Under the pieces are notes generated by a model, which worked only from the letters and a program-made list of their open reading frames with translations, was not told the origin of the DNA and did no database searches. 64,000 bases of DNA from Diplonema papillatum (taxonomy: Eukaryota > Euglenozoa > Diplonemea > Diplonemida > Diplonemidae): NCBI GenBank assembly GCA_030068145.1, contig JAPJBO010000624.1:1-64000 (forward strand), given 5' to 3'. The position numbers and the translations under genes are program-made. Each line of letters opens with the position of its first letter. The stretch's first letter is position 1. Of this stretch, positions 1 through 8,471 are shown piece by piece.

Positions 1-1290
1 GTAGCGTGGCGGTCGGACATGCAATGGACCGAGAACGGGCAGGTGTCAATGCTGGAGCTTGCGATCGACTTTGAACTCTTCTCGGGCCTCAGCATGCCGC
101 TGCACGGGAATGCGCCGAAGGGGGTGAGAGAACGGGGAAACGTCCTGCGCTGCATGATGAGCGCGTTGGACAAGCTGGCGGCACAGCAAGGGCTGGGAAG
201 CTGCATGAGAGGAGAGAGGGTGTGCCCGACGACGTCGCTGTCGTTCATGGGCATCACGGGGATATCGGGTATACGGCCCAGGCCACGCTTTCGCGAGGCA
301 CACACGGGGACGATACTTGAGGAACAAGTGAAAGGAAGCGATGTAGGGACGCAGTGCCCGACGTACCCTGACTGGGCGATCGGGAGAGCGGCGAGGTGGG
401 CCCTGCCTGCCCCACCACAACTGCACCCAGACCCCGTGCATATGCCGGGTGTCGGTATAGAGAAGGCACTCGTCACGTGCGCGACCCATCACAAAGGGAA
501 GTGTGAGGCGTGCAGAGCACTCGTCCGAAGGGACGTTCCCACGGTAGAGATGTGCTGCCGGCACCATCACCACGCGAACGATGGGCAGCCGATCGCGGTG
601 TGCACAGAGCACAGCACGACGAAGTGCGGCGAGTGCAAGACGGCGGCGGCGTGTTGCCGCAGCGGGCATCATGCCTGCCGCACGCATGGCAGAGGAACCT
701 GCCAAGAGTGCAAAAGGCTCCCTACGCTGACGCAGAGGCGACCGGCGGCATGTTGCAGCCGCGGCCACCACCAGTCCAACAAGCCGAACGTCCAGTCAAC
801 CCCCGGACGCAACAAGAAGAAGAGGCCCTCCTCACCCACCCAGGTGGGTGTACAACGGGGAACGCCAGTTGGAAAGCGAGCGGCGCGAGCGCCGCTCGCG
901 GCAACGAAAAAGGAGACGGCGACGACCGGACGGGCGACCAAGAGGCCGCCACCAACGCCAGGAACCAGCGAACGACCAGCGCTGAAGAAGAGGGTGCTTG
1001 GCACCCCGAAGGAAGGCCCGATCGCCGGCCGCAAGCGGAAGAAGACGAAGGCGACCACACCCGACTCAGGGGTGCATCGAAGGAAGAAGAAGGTACCGAG
1101 GGCAAGCAGCTCTCAGAAACGACCGGGGACCACGGGCACACCAATGCCCTCGAAAGTCAAAAACGGGCACACGTGCCCGCCCTCGTACTCGCCGACTCAG
1201 TCTCTGGAATCGCAAGAAAGCCAAACCCCGCTAGCTCCACAAATGCTCGACCTTGACGACGCAATGGCAGGTGACGACGTCATCCGATAA
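1..1290 (+). CDS. Retrotransposon ORF, C-terminal part (zinc-finger repeats and basic tail), partial
   Basis: The frame is open from base 1 to TAA at 1288-1290, so the ATG at 19 is internal; copy B shows that the protein continues upstream. The part seen covers the region after the reverse transcriptase. First comes a conserved segment with LELAIDFELFSG. Then come three cysteine/histidine repeats of the form C-x2-H-x4-C-x2-C-x(5 or 13)-CC-x(1-3)-HH at about residues 159-258. A Lys/Arg/Pro/Thr-rich tail of about 165 residues follows, ending in an acidic segment (DLDDAMAGDD). The repeats look zinc-binding and probably hold nucleic acid; that role is inferred. The tail resembles disordered RNA- or DNA-binding tails. 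No frameshift is seen, so this copy was recently functional in this part. Confidence 0.8.
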   Translation, partial: VAWRSDMQWTENGQVSMLELAIDFELFSGLSMPLHGNAPKGVRERGNVLRCMMSALDKLAAQQGLGSCMRGERVCPTTSLSFMGITGISGIRPRPRFREAHTGTILEEQVKGSDVGTQCPTYPDWAIGRAARWALPAPPQLHPDPVHMPGVGIEKALVTCATHHKGKCEACRALVRRDVPTVEMCCRHHHHANDGQPIAVCTEHSTTKCGECKTAAACCRSGHHACRTHGRGTCQECKRLPTLTQRRPAACCSRGHHQSNKPNVQSTPGRNKKKRPSSPTQVGVQRGTPVGKRAARAPLAATKKETATTGRATKRPPPTPGTSERPALKKRVLGTPKEGPIAGRKRKKTKATTPDSGVHRRKKKVPRASSSQKRPGTTGTPMPSKVKNGHTCPPSYSPTQSLESQESQTPLAPQMLDLDDAMAGDDVIR

Positions 1291-1347
1291 CCTGACTTTC
1301 AAGGCAGTGCATGCTAATCCATGTGGTTCATGTACTTAAAAGAACTC
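1..1347 (+). mobile_element. Family-1 non-LTR retrotransposon, copy A (3' part)
   Basis: The window opens inside this copy. It contains the C-terminal coding part and a short 3' untranslated region ending GAACTCAATGCTAAACA. It matches copy B (3172-4519) almost base for base, with scattered substitutions only, so the two copies are recent. Copy B joins directly to its 3' end with no spacer, giving a head-to-tail tandem. The 5' end lies outside the window. Confidence 0.85.
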
Positions 1348-4300
1348 AATGCTAAACAGGCTTGCGGACATTGTCCTGTGGCAGGAGGGGTGGATCGAAG
1401 AAGGACAGAAAGGCTTTCGGCCGGGCCACCGGATCGAGGACGTCTTGATGGAGATAGGGCTCGAGGTGGAGGACGCCTTGCTGGACGGAGAGCCGCTCTA
1501 CGGAGTGGCGCTGGACTTCCGGAAGTGTTTCGACATGGTCCCGCGAGAGGTAGTGCTACGCCTGGCTGAGGACTTAGGACTGCACGGTCGGGTTCTCAAG
1601 CCGCTGAGGGCGATTTACAGTCTGCTCGCAAGACGCTTCAAGTTGCCGCTAGGGGTGGGCAGGGAGTTTAGTGTGACCAACGGTATCCTTCAAGGGTGCC
1701 CTGTGTCCGTCATACTCATCAATGCCCTGCTGTCGGTAGTGATGAAAGCGGTCAAAAAAGAAGCTGAGGGTGTGAGTCCTAAGTCGTACGCGGATGATGC
1801 CACACTACTGTCCAGGCTGTCGGAGGCCGCACTGCAAAAGGGAGTCGACATTGTTGACGAGTTCTGCACACTCACCGGAATGCAGCTAAACCTCGAGAAG
1901 ACCATCGCATTCTCGACGAGGCAGAGGCACCAGTCGACGCTCAGACTCCGAAGCGGAAATGCGCTGCTGCGATTTAGCAAGTCCGTCACGTGTCTGGGGG
2001 CCCTAGTCTCAACGGCGAAGAACAGAAAGGAGAGGTCCGACTCTAAGAGGGTAGAGAGGGCGGCGGCCCTAGCGGAGGGCCTCCGCCACGCGCCATTCCG
2101 GTACGAAAAGCGGGTCCGTATTGTGCAGTCGAATGTGTTGCCGGCAGCGCTATCGGGCTGCTCCTTCGCGCCGGTGTCAAAGGTGGCGATGAAGCGGTTG
2201 ACGACGTCGGTGATGGGTCTGATCTGGGGTGGAGCAAACCCGAAGCGCGCGAGAGAAATGGTCCTGAACTTCCAGGAGAAGGGCCACCTGACGGACCCCG
2301 GTACGTGTTTAGCGTACCGGGTGACGACGGCGTTCTACGCGGCGTGCGAGAGGCTGCCGCGACTGCTACCTCTGATGGAGAGTATCCGGGGGCGGTACGC
2401 CGAGGGGGACCAACCCCTCGGCCCAGTCGGGCTGGCGATGAGGAGCATGGAGGAGTGTGGACACATATGGGAGCCTGGGCCCCTATCTCGCACGCTACGA
2501 CGGAATGGTGCAGTGTTCGACCCGCTGGCCTCGTCGCCCTCGAAGAGGGGGCACGAAGTGAGGGCGGACCTGAGAACGAGGACGTGGGCCCGACTGATGG
2601 CGAGAAGGCCAGGATATCAGGGGCTGGAAAGAGCCGACTTGGAGCGCACGAATGCGTTCTGGAAGACGAGGGAATGTTCCGCGCACACGGCGAAGCTAAT
2701 TCGAGTTGCGATTGCGGGGGGTGTGAACACGGCGGAGTTCACGTCGCGGATGAGGCAGGCTGGAGCTGAGCCGCAGGCGCCCAGCTGCAAGCACTGTGGG
2801 AGCGGCGTGACGGAGAACGAACAGCATATCTACTGGGACTGCGACGCATACTCACACATTCGCCGGCGGGAAGCACACGCCGGGCTGATGGCGGCCAACC
2901 GAACCGAGTGGCCCCGATGCACGCTGGAACATGGTGTGGTTGTACCGGGGAACGCCCACTTATCGAGGCGGCTCCAGGAGATGATGGCTGAAATCCTTGC
3001 GGAACGTGCAGGGCTCGAAGCACGTGGCTGGGTAGCCAGGAACCCCACGACCCCCTGGTCGAGAGCGGATGCGATGCCTGCCGAGAAATTTGACCACCCC
3101 TTTGCGCGGATTGCCCCGGCATGGACGTGGGAGCGAAACAAGACCTGGGGACTACCGACGTTTTATGCGTTGGTAGCGTGGCTGTCTGACATGCAGTGGA
3201 CCGAGAGCGGGCAGGCGTCAATGCTAGAGCTTGCGATCGACTTTGAACTCTTCTCGGGCCTCAGCATGCCGCTGCACGGGAATGCGCCGAAGGGGGTGAG
3301 AGAACGGGGAAACGTCCTGCGCTGCATGATGAGCGCGTTGGACAAGCTGGCGGCACAGCAAGGGCTGGGAAGCTGCATGAGAGGGGAGAGGGTGTGCCCG
3401 ACGACGTCGCTGTCGTTCATGGGCATCTCGGGGATATCGGGTGTACGGCCCAGGCCACGCTTTCGCGAGGCACACACGGGGACGATACTTGAGGAACAAG
3501 TGAAAGGAAGCGATGTAGGGACGCAGTGCCCGACGTACCCTGACTGGACGATCGGGAGAGCGGCGAGGTGGGCCCTGCCTGCCCCACCACAACTGCACCC
3601 AGACCCCGTGCATATGCCGGGTGTCGATATAGAGAAGGCACTCGTCACGTGCGCGACCCATCACAAAGGGAAGTGTGAGGCGTGCAGAGCACTCGTCCGA
3701 AGGGACGTGCCCACGGTAGAGATGTGCTGCCGGCACCATCACCACGCGAACGATGGGCAGCCGATCGCGGTGTGCACAGAGCACAGCACGACGAAGTGCG
3801 GCGAGTGCAAGACGGCGGCGGCGTGTTGCCGCAGCGGGCATCATGCCTGCCGCACGCATGGCAGAGGAACCTGCCAAGAGTGCAAGAGGCTCCCTACGCT
3901 GACGCAGAGGCGACCGGCGGCATGTTGCCGCCGCGGCCACCACCAGTCCAACGAACCGAACGTCCCGTCAACCCCCGGACGCAACAAGAAGAAGAGGCCC
4001 TCCTCACCCACCCAGGTGGGCGTACAACGGGGAACGCCAGTTGGAAAGCGAGCGGCGCAAGCGCCGCCCGCGGCAACGAAAAAGGAGACGGCGACGACCG
4101 GACGGGCGACCAAAAGGCCGCCACCAACGCCAGGAACCAGCGAACGACCAGCGCTGAAGAAAAGGGTGCTAGGCACCCCGAAGGAAGGCCCGATCGCCGG
4201 CCGCAAGCGGAAGAAGACGAAGGCGACCACCCCCGACTCAGGGGTGCATCGAAGGAAGAAGAAGGTACCGAGGGCAAGCAGCTCTCAGAAACGACCGGGG

Positions 4301-4524
4301 ACCACGGGCACACCAACGCCCTCGAAAGTGAAAAACGGACACACGTGCCCGCCCTCGTACTCGCCGACTCAGTCTCTGGAATCGCAAGAAAGCCAAACCC
4401 CGCTAGCTCCACAAATGCTCGACCTTGACGACGCAATGGCAGGTGACGACGTCATCCGATAACCTGACTTTCAAGGCAGTGCATGCTAATCCATGTGGTT
4501 CATGTACTTAAAAGAACTCAATGC
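1348..4524 (+). mobile_element. Family-1 non-LTR retrotransposon, copy B (5'-truncated)
   Basis: This copy starts abruptly inside the reverse transcriptase, exactly at the 3' end of copy A, and ends with the same 3' untranslated region (GTACTTAAAAGAACTCAATG, then CTAAACA). The bases CTAAACA(G)G at the junction can belong either to copy A's 3' end or to the Leu-Asn-Arg codons of copy B. Such microhomology is common where target-primed reverse transcription ends early. No LTRs, terminal inverted repeats or clear poly(A) tail are seen. Confidence 0.85.
1349..4462 (+). CDS. Non-LTR reverse transcriptase with C-terminal Cys/His module (N-terminus lost)
   Basis: A 1037-codon open frame. Reverse transcriptase motifs appear in order: LDFRKCFDMVP (motif A, about residue 50), NGILQGCPVSVILIN (motif B, about 110), SYADDATLL (catalytic YADD, about 147), GMQLNLEKT (motif D) and CLGALVS (motif E). 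A zinc-binding segment typical of RT C-termini (CKHCGSGVTENEQHIYWDC, about 481) follows, then LELAIDFE (about 626), three C-x2-H-x4-C-x2-C...CC...HH repeats (about 768-866) and a basic tail. The fingers subdomain before motif A and any endonuclease are missing because of 5' truncation. No PD...D restriction-like endonuclease motif is visible after the RT, so an upstream apurinic-type endonuclease is more likely in the full element (inference). The ATG at 1349 lies at the junction and is fortuitous. The frame has no internal stop. Confidence 0.88.
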   Translation: MLNRLADIVLWQEGWIEEGQKGFRPGHRIEDVLMEIGLEVEDALLDGEPLYGVALDFRKCFDMVPREVVLRLAEDLGLHGRVLKPLRAIYSLLARRFKLPLGVGREFSVTNGILQGCPVSVILINALLSVVMKAVKKEAEGVSPKSYADDATLLSRLSEAALQKGVDIVDEFCTLTGMQLNLEKTIAFSTRQRHQSTLRLRSGNALLRFSKSVTCLGALVSTAKNRKERSDSKRVERAAALAEGLRHAPFRYEKRVRIVQSNVLPAALSGCSFAPVSKVAMKRLTTSVMGLIWGGANPKRAREMVLNFQEKGHLTDPGTCLAYRVTTAFYAACERLPRLLPLMESIRGRYAEGDQPLGPVGLAMRSMEECGHIWEPGPLSRTLRRNGAVFDPLASSPSKRGHEVRADLRTRTWARLMARRPGYQGLERADLERTNAFWKTRECSAHTAKLIRVAIAGGVNTAEFTSRMRQAGAEPQAPSCKHCGSGVTENEQHIYWDCDAYSHIRRREAHAGLMAANRTEWPRCTLEHGVVVPGNAHLSRRLQEMMAEILAERAGLEARGWVARNPTTPWSRADAMPAEKFDHPFARIAPAWTWERNKTWGLPTFYALVAWLSDMQWTESGQASMLELAIDFELFSGLSMPLHGNAPKGVRERGNVLRCMMSALDKLAAQQGLGSCMRGERVCPTTSLSFMGISGISGVRPRPRFREAHTGTILEEQVKGSDVGTQCPTYPDWTIGRAARWALPAPPQLHPDPVHMPGVDIEKALVTCATHHKGKCEACRALVRRDVPTVEMCCRHHHHANDGQPIAVCTEHSTTKCGECKTAAACCRSGHHACRTHGRGTCQECKRLPTLTQRRPAACCRRGHHQSNEPNVPSTPGRNKKKRPSSPTQVGVQRGTPVGKRAAQAPPAATKKETATTGRATKRPPPTPGTSERPALKKRVLGTPKEGPIAGRKRKKTKATTPDSGVHRRKKKVPRASSSQKRPGTTGTPTPSKVKNGHTCPPSYSPTQSLESQESQTPLAPQMLDLDDAMAGDDVIR

Positions 4525-4570
4525 TAAACAAACATAACGTGGGCGGCGCCGAAGCTTTACTAGCTTCGGC
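4463..4570 (+). other. 3' untranslated end of copy B and downstream hairpin
   Basis: The 3' region after TAA matches copy A up to about 4520. Beyond it comes AACGTGGGC, then a perfect 8-bp stem hairpin (GCCGAAGC, 7-nt loop, GCTTCGGC at 4548-4570), then TGACACCA. A truncated copy at 39.8-40.5 kb is followed by a similar string (CACGTGGGCC...TGACACCA). The flank is therefore either the true element 3' end or a shared insertion target. Confidence 0.5.
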
Positions 4571-4824
4571 TGACACCATTTGCGCACTTAACCATGGTTA
4601 AGAAGACGACTGAAAGCATAGACACAAAGATAGCTCAAAGCATCTGCGAATTAACACGAAAATTCTTGCTCTAAGAGAACCCATTCATGAATGGTCACAC
4701 GGAGACCCTAAACCCCCGGAATCTCAAGCGAACTTTACCTCTATAATTAACACGAAAAGCCTCTAGGCAAAACCCCGTTTTGACATTTCTTTTGATGACG
4801 CACATAGGTTGAAAACAAGTGAGT
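4571..4824. other. Spacer with one hairpin-family repeat
   Basis: No gene is seen. Bases 4692-4743 are a copy of the dispersed hairpin repeat (GGTCACACGGAGACC... then CTCAAGCGAACTTT). The rest is unremarkable. Confidence 0.6.
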
Positions 4825-5632
4825 AAACAGAAGCGCGGCAGGTCCAGCGTGTGTGCGTTGTCGATGGTGTCGGACTCGTTGTCGGTCTTGGGGGTCCTTG
4901 GCACCTTCTTTGGAGAAATCCACACGCGTTCCAAGGCCCATTCACAGAAGCCCACATACCTAGTGAGTCCTACTCCACATCTGGATTCGAATCATGTGAG
5001 GGTTTTTGATTCTGAACAGTCTACGGCACACCCAATGAGTTTGGACTGCACATATTGATTCATGTTGTTCGTTCGGCGGTCTGTTGGGCACCAGAGGAAC
5101 AGAAGCGCGGCAGGTTCAGCGTTGTGCGTTGTCATGGTGTCGGACTAGTGGTCTTGGGGGTCCTTGACACCTTCTTTGGATAAACCCACACGCGTTCCAA
5201 GGCCCATTCACAGAAGCCCACATACCTAGTGAGTCCAGATTCCACATCTGGATTCGAATCAGGTGAGGGTTTTTGATTCTGAACAGCCTGGCACACCCAA
5301 TGAGTTTGGACTGCACATATTGATTCATGTTGTTCGTTCGGCGGTCTGTTGGGCACCAGAGGAACAGAAGCGCGGCAGGTTCAGCGTGTGTGCGTTGTCG
5401 ATGGTGTCGGACTAGTGGTCTTGGGGGTCCTTGACACCTTCTTTGGATAAACCCACACGCGTTCCAAGGCCCATTCACAGAAGCCCACATACCTAATGAG
5501 TCCAGATTCCACATCTGGATTCGAATCAGGTGAGGGTTTTTGATTCTGAACAGTCTACGGCACACCCAATGAGTTTGGACTGCACATATTGATTCATGTT
5601 GTTCGTTCGGCGGTCTGTTGGGCACCAGAGGA
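4825..5632 (+). repeat. Tandem array, three units of about 265-272 bp
   Basis: Units begin AACAGAAGCGCGGCAGGT at about 4825, 5097 and 5362 and end GGTCTGTTGGGCACCAGAGG. Copies are nearly identical apart from small indels. Each unit contains GGATTCGAATC inside CACATCTGG...CAGGTG, which resembles a tRNA T-arm or pol III B box. I see no complete cloverleaf. The unit could be a tandem SINE or satellite; no protein-coding potential is convincing. Confidence 0.8.
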
Positions 5633-6846
5633 TAGCCGATTTCGGAGGACGAACGCACGCGCCACGGAGCAAGCACCAACGGGAGGCGCGCTGCACCGGA
5701 AAGGGGCACAGACACCAGTCTTCAACATCTGAGGTGCTCTTGAAAACAGACCACATACTAAGACCCTTACCACATGCACTGTCCTACATGCTAAATGAAT
5801 ATGCACCTGAAGAGCCCCATTCGACAAAGGTCACCCGGAGAGTTTAGCTACCTGAATTCTCATGCGAATTATCACTCTGAAAAACGGTCTGCCAACTCGA
5901 AACACTCCAACCACGACCAGGTCCTTTTCCCCGCACCCTAAAACACATTAAAGGAAATCTTGTCAAGTAACCTTTTCTCGACGAGACTCAGAGGACCACT
6001 CACGCTCCACACAGCATCGAGCCAACGAACGAAGGGAAAAAAGGAATAAGAAAAAAAAAAAAAAAGAAGACAACAACAAGAAATTCCACAGAAAAGCTAA
6101 CAGAAAGCAGCTCGGGAGGTCATCCGACTCACCACACACTTCCTACTTTTTTTTCCCCGCCAGCGTCTTGGCCTTTATCGCCTAGAGGAAACAGAAGGAA
6201 GTAAACAAGGTACGCTCGATCAGAGACACACAAGAAAAAAACCAAAAAAAAAAAAAAAAAAAAAAAGACCAGTTTTTTTTCCCTCCCCACTCGAACAAAA
6301 CAGTCTTTACGAAAACACAAAAAGTACACTCAAAAAACTCTAAAAGGCAACAACAACAACTGCATCAACAACAACAACAACAACAACAACCAGCAATAAG
6401 CCAAAACAAAGCAAAAACACCTCCCCCCGTCTAATCTCGCAAACCAAGACCTTACTCGCAAACCCGTCAAATAAACATCGGGTCAGAAAAAAAAAAAAAA
6501 AAAAGCAAACACAACAGCGCAAGCCACCCCTGGGATTGCCGGTAACCACAAAGCAGTAGACCAACGCCGCACTTTAAACAAAGAACTAAAGAGTTGACTA
6601 CAGCAGCAAACCTCAAAAGACTTTCACTCTAAAAAAAGAAAAAAAAAAAAAAGAGAATAAACAACTTCAAATCGCAACAAACCCCTAACCAACAACACCA
6701 ACAACTACAACTACAACAACACCAACAACAACAAAAAAAACAAACCCCTTCTCCCTTCCTCCGCCTTTCTCCCCCTGGAAAGAAGAGTTTTTAAGTAGAA
6801 AAAGAGAGAGTTCTTCTTCGCAAAAAAAAAAAAAGCGGCAAAAAGG
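5633..6846 (+). other. A-rich region upstream of the CCCH gene
   Basis: From about 6000 the sequence is strongly A/CAA-rich with several runs of 14 or more A. It leads directly to the ATG at 6847, so part of it is probably the 5' leader and promoter of that gene (inference). A diverged hairpin-family repeat lies at 5828-5880. The sequence GACTTTCACTCTAAAA followed by A runs is at about 6619-6653. No TATA box or intron signal can be assigned with confidence. Confidence 0.4.
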
Positions 6847-8409
6847 ATGTCGACCGCACCGCAGAACCTGTTCGTTAACACCGTCCAGAACGTCAGGCAG
6901 GACGCCGGTGCTTCGAAGGGGCCGGAGAACGACTGCGACGAGCTGAACAATTTGAACGGGGCGATGCTAAAGACCAGCGTGTGCCGACACTGGGTGCGAG
7001 GGTACTGCAAGTTCGGAATGGACTGCGGGTTTGCCCACGGCGGCACCGAGCTTCGCCGCCCGCTGAAGACCGCGCTGTGCAGGCATTTCGAGCACGGGCA
7101 CTGCAGGAAGGGCAACGACTGCGGCTTCGCCCATGGGCAGACTGAGCTGGGGACCCCGCAAGCGGAGCTGCTGACGATAGACTCCCAAGAACCCCTCGAC
7201 CCGTCCGCCGCGGAACTGCCGACGGGGAAGGACGCATTGCCGGCGTCGACGGTCCTCGTGCTGAGCAGCAAAAAGAAGGTGTGGCGCGTGTGCACGATCC
7301 TGGCGCAGGACCAGTCGCGGTACCACGTCCACTACGACGGGTACTCGACGCAGTTCGATGAGTGGGTCAACAAGTCGAGCGACAGAACCATCGCGCCGGG
7401 CAGCATCCGGGCCGCGAGCGAAGCGCCGAAAGTGGGCGCGAAAGTCATCGTCCTGTCGAAGAGGAAGCGGGTCTGGCGGCAGTGCACCGTCATCGAGTGC
7501 CAGACGGACCTAATCAAGGTCCACTACGACGGGTACAGCGAGCAGTTCGACGAGACCCTCGAAGCCGCGTCCGACAGGATCCGGTTTTACGACCCCCTGG
7601 CTGTCAGGAGGTCAGCCACGGCTACATCCTCGATGTCCGGTAGTTTGAAGAGCAGCCTTCCAGGGGCAGCGAGGTGCAGCAGCGACGAGAGCCAGCTGCT
7701 GAGCATCCCGAACTCCAGCTTCGCGCAAACCGTGCTGTCCTCGTCGGCAAAGAACACCGCCAGCGGCGGGTCGGAGAGGTTGCTTTCCCAGCCGCGGCTC
7801 GTGATCCCCGTGGCTCCCATCGGCAAGGCGCCGGCGGCACCGGCGCCGTTCGTGCACAACCCGCCCGCCACCACCTGTTACTACGGGGTGCCGCCTCTGC
7901 CCGCGGCTGCGTCGTCGGGGCCGAGCCCGCCGTTTATGTTGCAGCCGCAGTGGGCGGGGCCAACGATGTCGGAGGGCCCGGCGTCGATCCCGTCGAACGG
8001 CGAAGAGGACGAGCTCAGCCAGACCAGCACGACCAACACGTCGACCGACAGCCACCTGCGGGCGTTCCGGCAGGTGTCCGGAGACTACACGCCGTTTTCG
8101 ACGGTGAAGTACCCTAACTTCGCCCCGGGGCAGACCCTCGACGTGGGCCACCTGGTTATGGCGTCGTCGGAGTCGCTGGCGGCGCTCTCGTCCGTGACGC
8201 CGGAAACCCCGTCGTTGCCGGTCGTCGTCCCGGCGCTGCCGCCCGTCCTCCCGCGCGGCCCTTCTGCCTACGAGTCGCCGCCCGCCTTCGCGCCCCTCGT
8301 ACCGACCAACGTCACCAGCCCGTGCACGCCGCCCAGCACCTTCCGCCACGACCCTTACGCGATCCAGGAAACCGGCACCAACCGCTCCCCGTCGAACGGC
8401 AGCAACTAA
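6847..8409 (+). CDS. Tandem CCCH zinc-finger protein with two Tudor-like domains
   Basis: Intronless 520-residue ORF. Two CCCH fingers of form C-x7-C-x5-C-x3-H lie at C46/C54/C60/H64 and C78/C86/C92/H96. Each is preceded by a short LKT lead-in like the K-T-E-L lead of TTP/TIS11 fingers, which bind single-stranded RNA. Two Tudor/chromo-barrel-like segments follow at about residues 135-182 and 197-246, each with VWR-C-T and VHYDGYS-x-QFDE. The rest (250-520) is Ser/Pro/Ala-rich and probably disordered. A role in mRNA control or chromatin-linked RNA binding is an inference; the domain mix is what is seen. The start is chosen because the fingers begin soon after and the sequence upstream is A-rich and non-coding in character. 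GC-rich third positions contrast sharply with the A-rich flanks. This is the only convincing host gene in the window. Confidence 0.85.
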   Translation: MSTAPQNLFVNTVQNVRQDAGASKGPENDCDELNNLNGAMLKTSVCRHWVRGYCKFGMDCGFAHGGTELRRPLKTALCRHFEHGHCRKGNDCGFAHGQTELGTPQAELLTIDSQEPLDPSAAELPTGKDALPASTVLVLSSKKKVWRVCTILAQDQSRYHVHYDGYSTQFDEWVNKSSDRTIAPGSIRAASEAPKVGAKVIVLSKRKRVWRQCTVIECQTDLIKVHYDGYSEQFDETLEAASDRIRFYDPLAVRRSATATSSMSGSLKSSLPGAARCSSDESQLLSIPNSSFAQTVLSSSAKNTASGGSERLLSQPRLVIPVAPIGKAPAAPAPFVHNPPATTCYYGVPPLPAAASSGPSPPFMLQPQWAGPTMSEGPASIPSNGEEDELSQTSTTNTSTDSHLRAFRQVSGDYTPFSTVKYPNFAPGQTLDVGHLVMASSESLAALSSVTPETPSLPVVVPALPPVLPRGPSAYESPPAFAPLVPTNVTSPCTPPSTFRHDPYAIQETGTNRSPSNGSN

Positions 8410-8430
8410 ACTTCTTCTCTCTCTCGCTCT

Positions 8431-8431
<1 letters not shown>

Positions 8432-8467
<36 letters not shown>
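8432..8467 (+). other. 36-A run 22 bases after the CCCH stop codon
   Basis: An uninterrupted run of 36 A follows TTCTCTCTCTCGCTCTC just after the stop. It could be a fossil poly(A) tail of a retroposed gene copy, an A tract in the 3' end of a normal gene, or one of the many A runs in this genome. No target duplication around the gene was recognised. Confidence 0.6.

Positions 8468-8471
<4 letters not shown>

Noticed and set aside
46-771. Long minus-strand frames opposite the retrotransposon ORFs (also at 3224-3943 and 30752-31447)
   Set aside because: They are antisense shadows of GC-rich coding sequence; the + strand frames carry the RT, RNase H and Cys/His motifs.
510-1256. Second + strand frame overlapping the C-terminus of copy A (and 3682-4428 in copy B)
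   Set aside because: Conserved between the copies only because the DNA is nearly identical; composition is Arg/Glu/Gly-rich low complexity with no motif, in another phase of the true ORF. A dual-coding region is possible but unsupported.
1349-4462. R2-type rDNA-targeted element with restriction-like endonuclease
   Set aside because: No PD...D motif follows the RT, the flanks are not rDNA, and the RT-type zinc segment resembles that of elements with an upstream endonuclease.
4970-5010. Functional tRNA gene in the 265-bp units
   Set aside because: Only a T-arm-like sequence is present; no D-arm, anticodon arm or acceptor pairing was found.
6240-6265. Homopolymer A or T runs as transcription terminators or poly(A) tails
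   Set aside because: Runs of 10-40 A, C, G or T are everywhere in this window, so a single run is not evidence for a transcript end.
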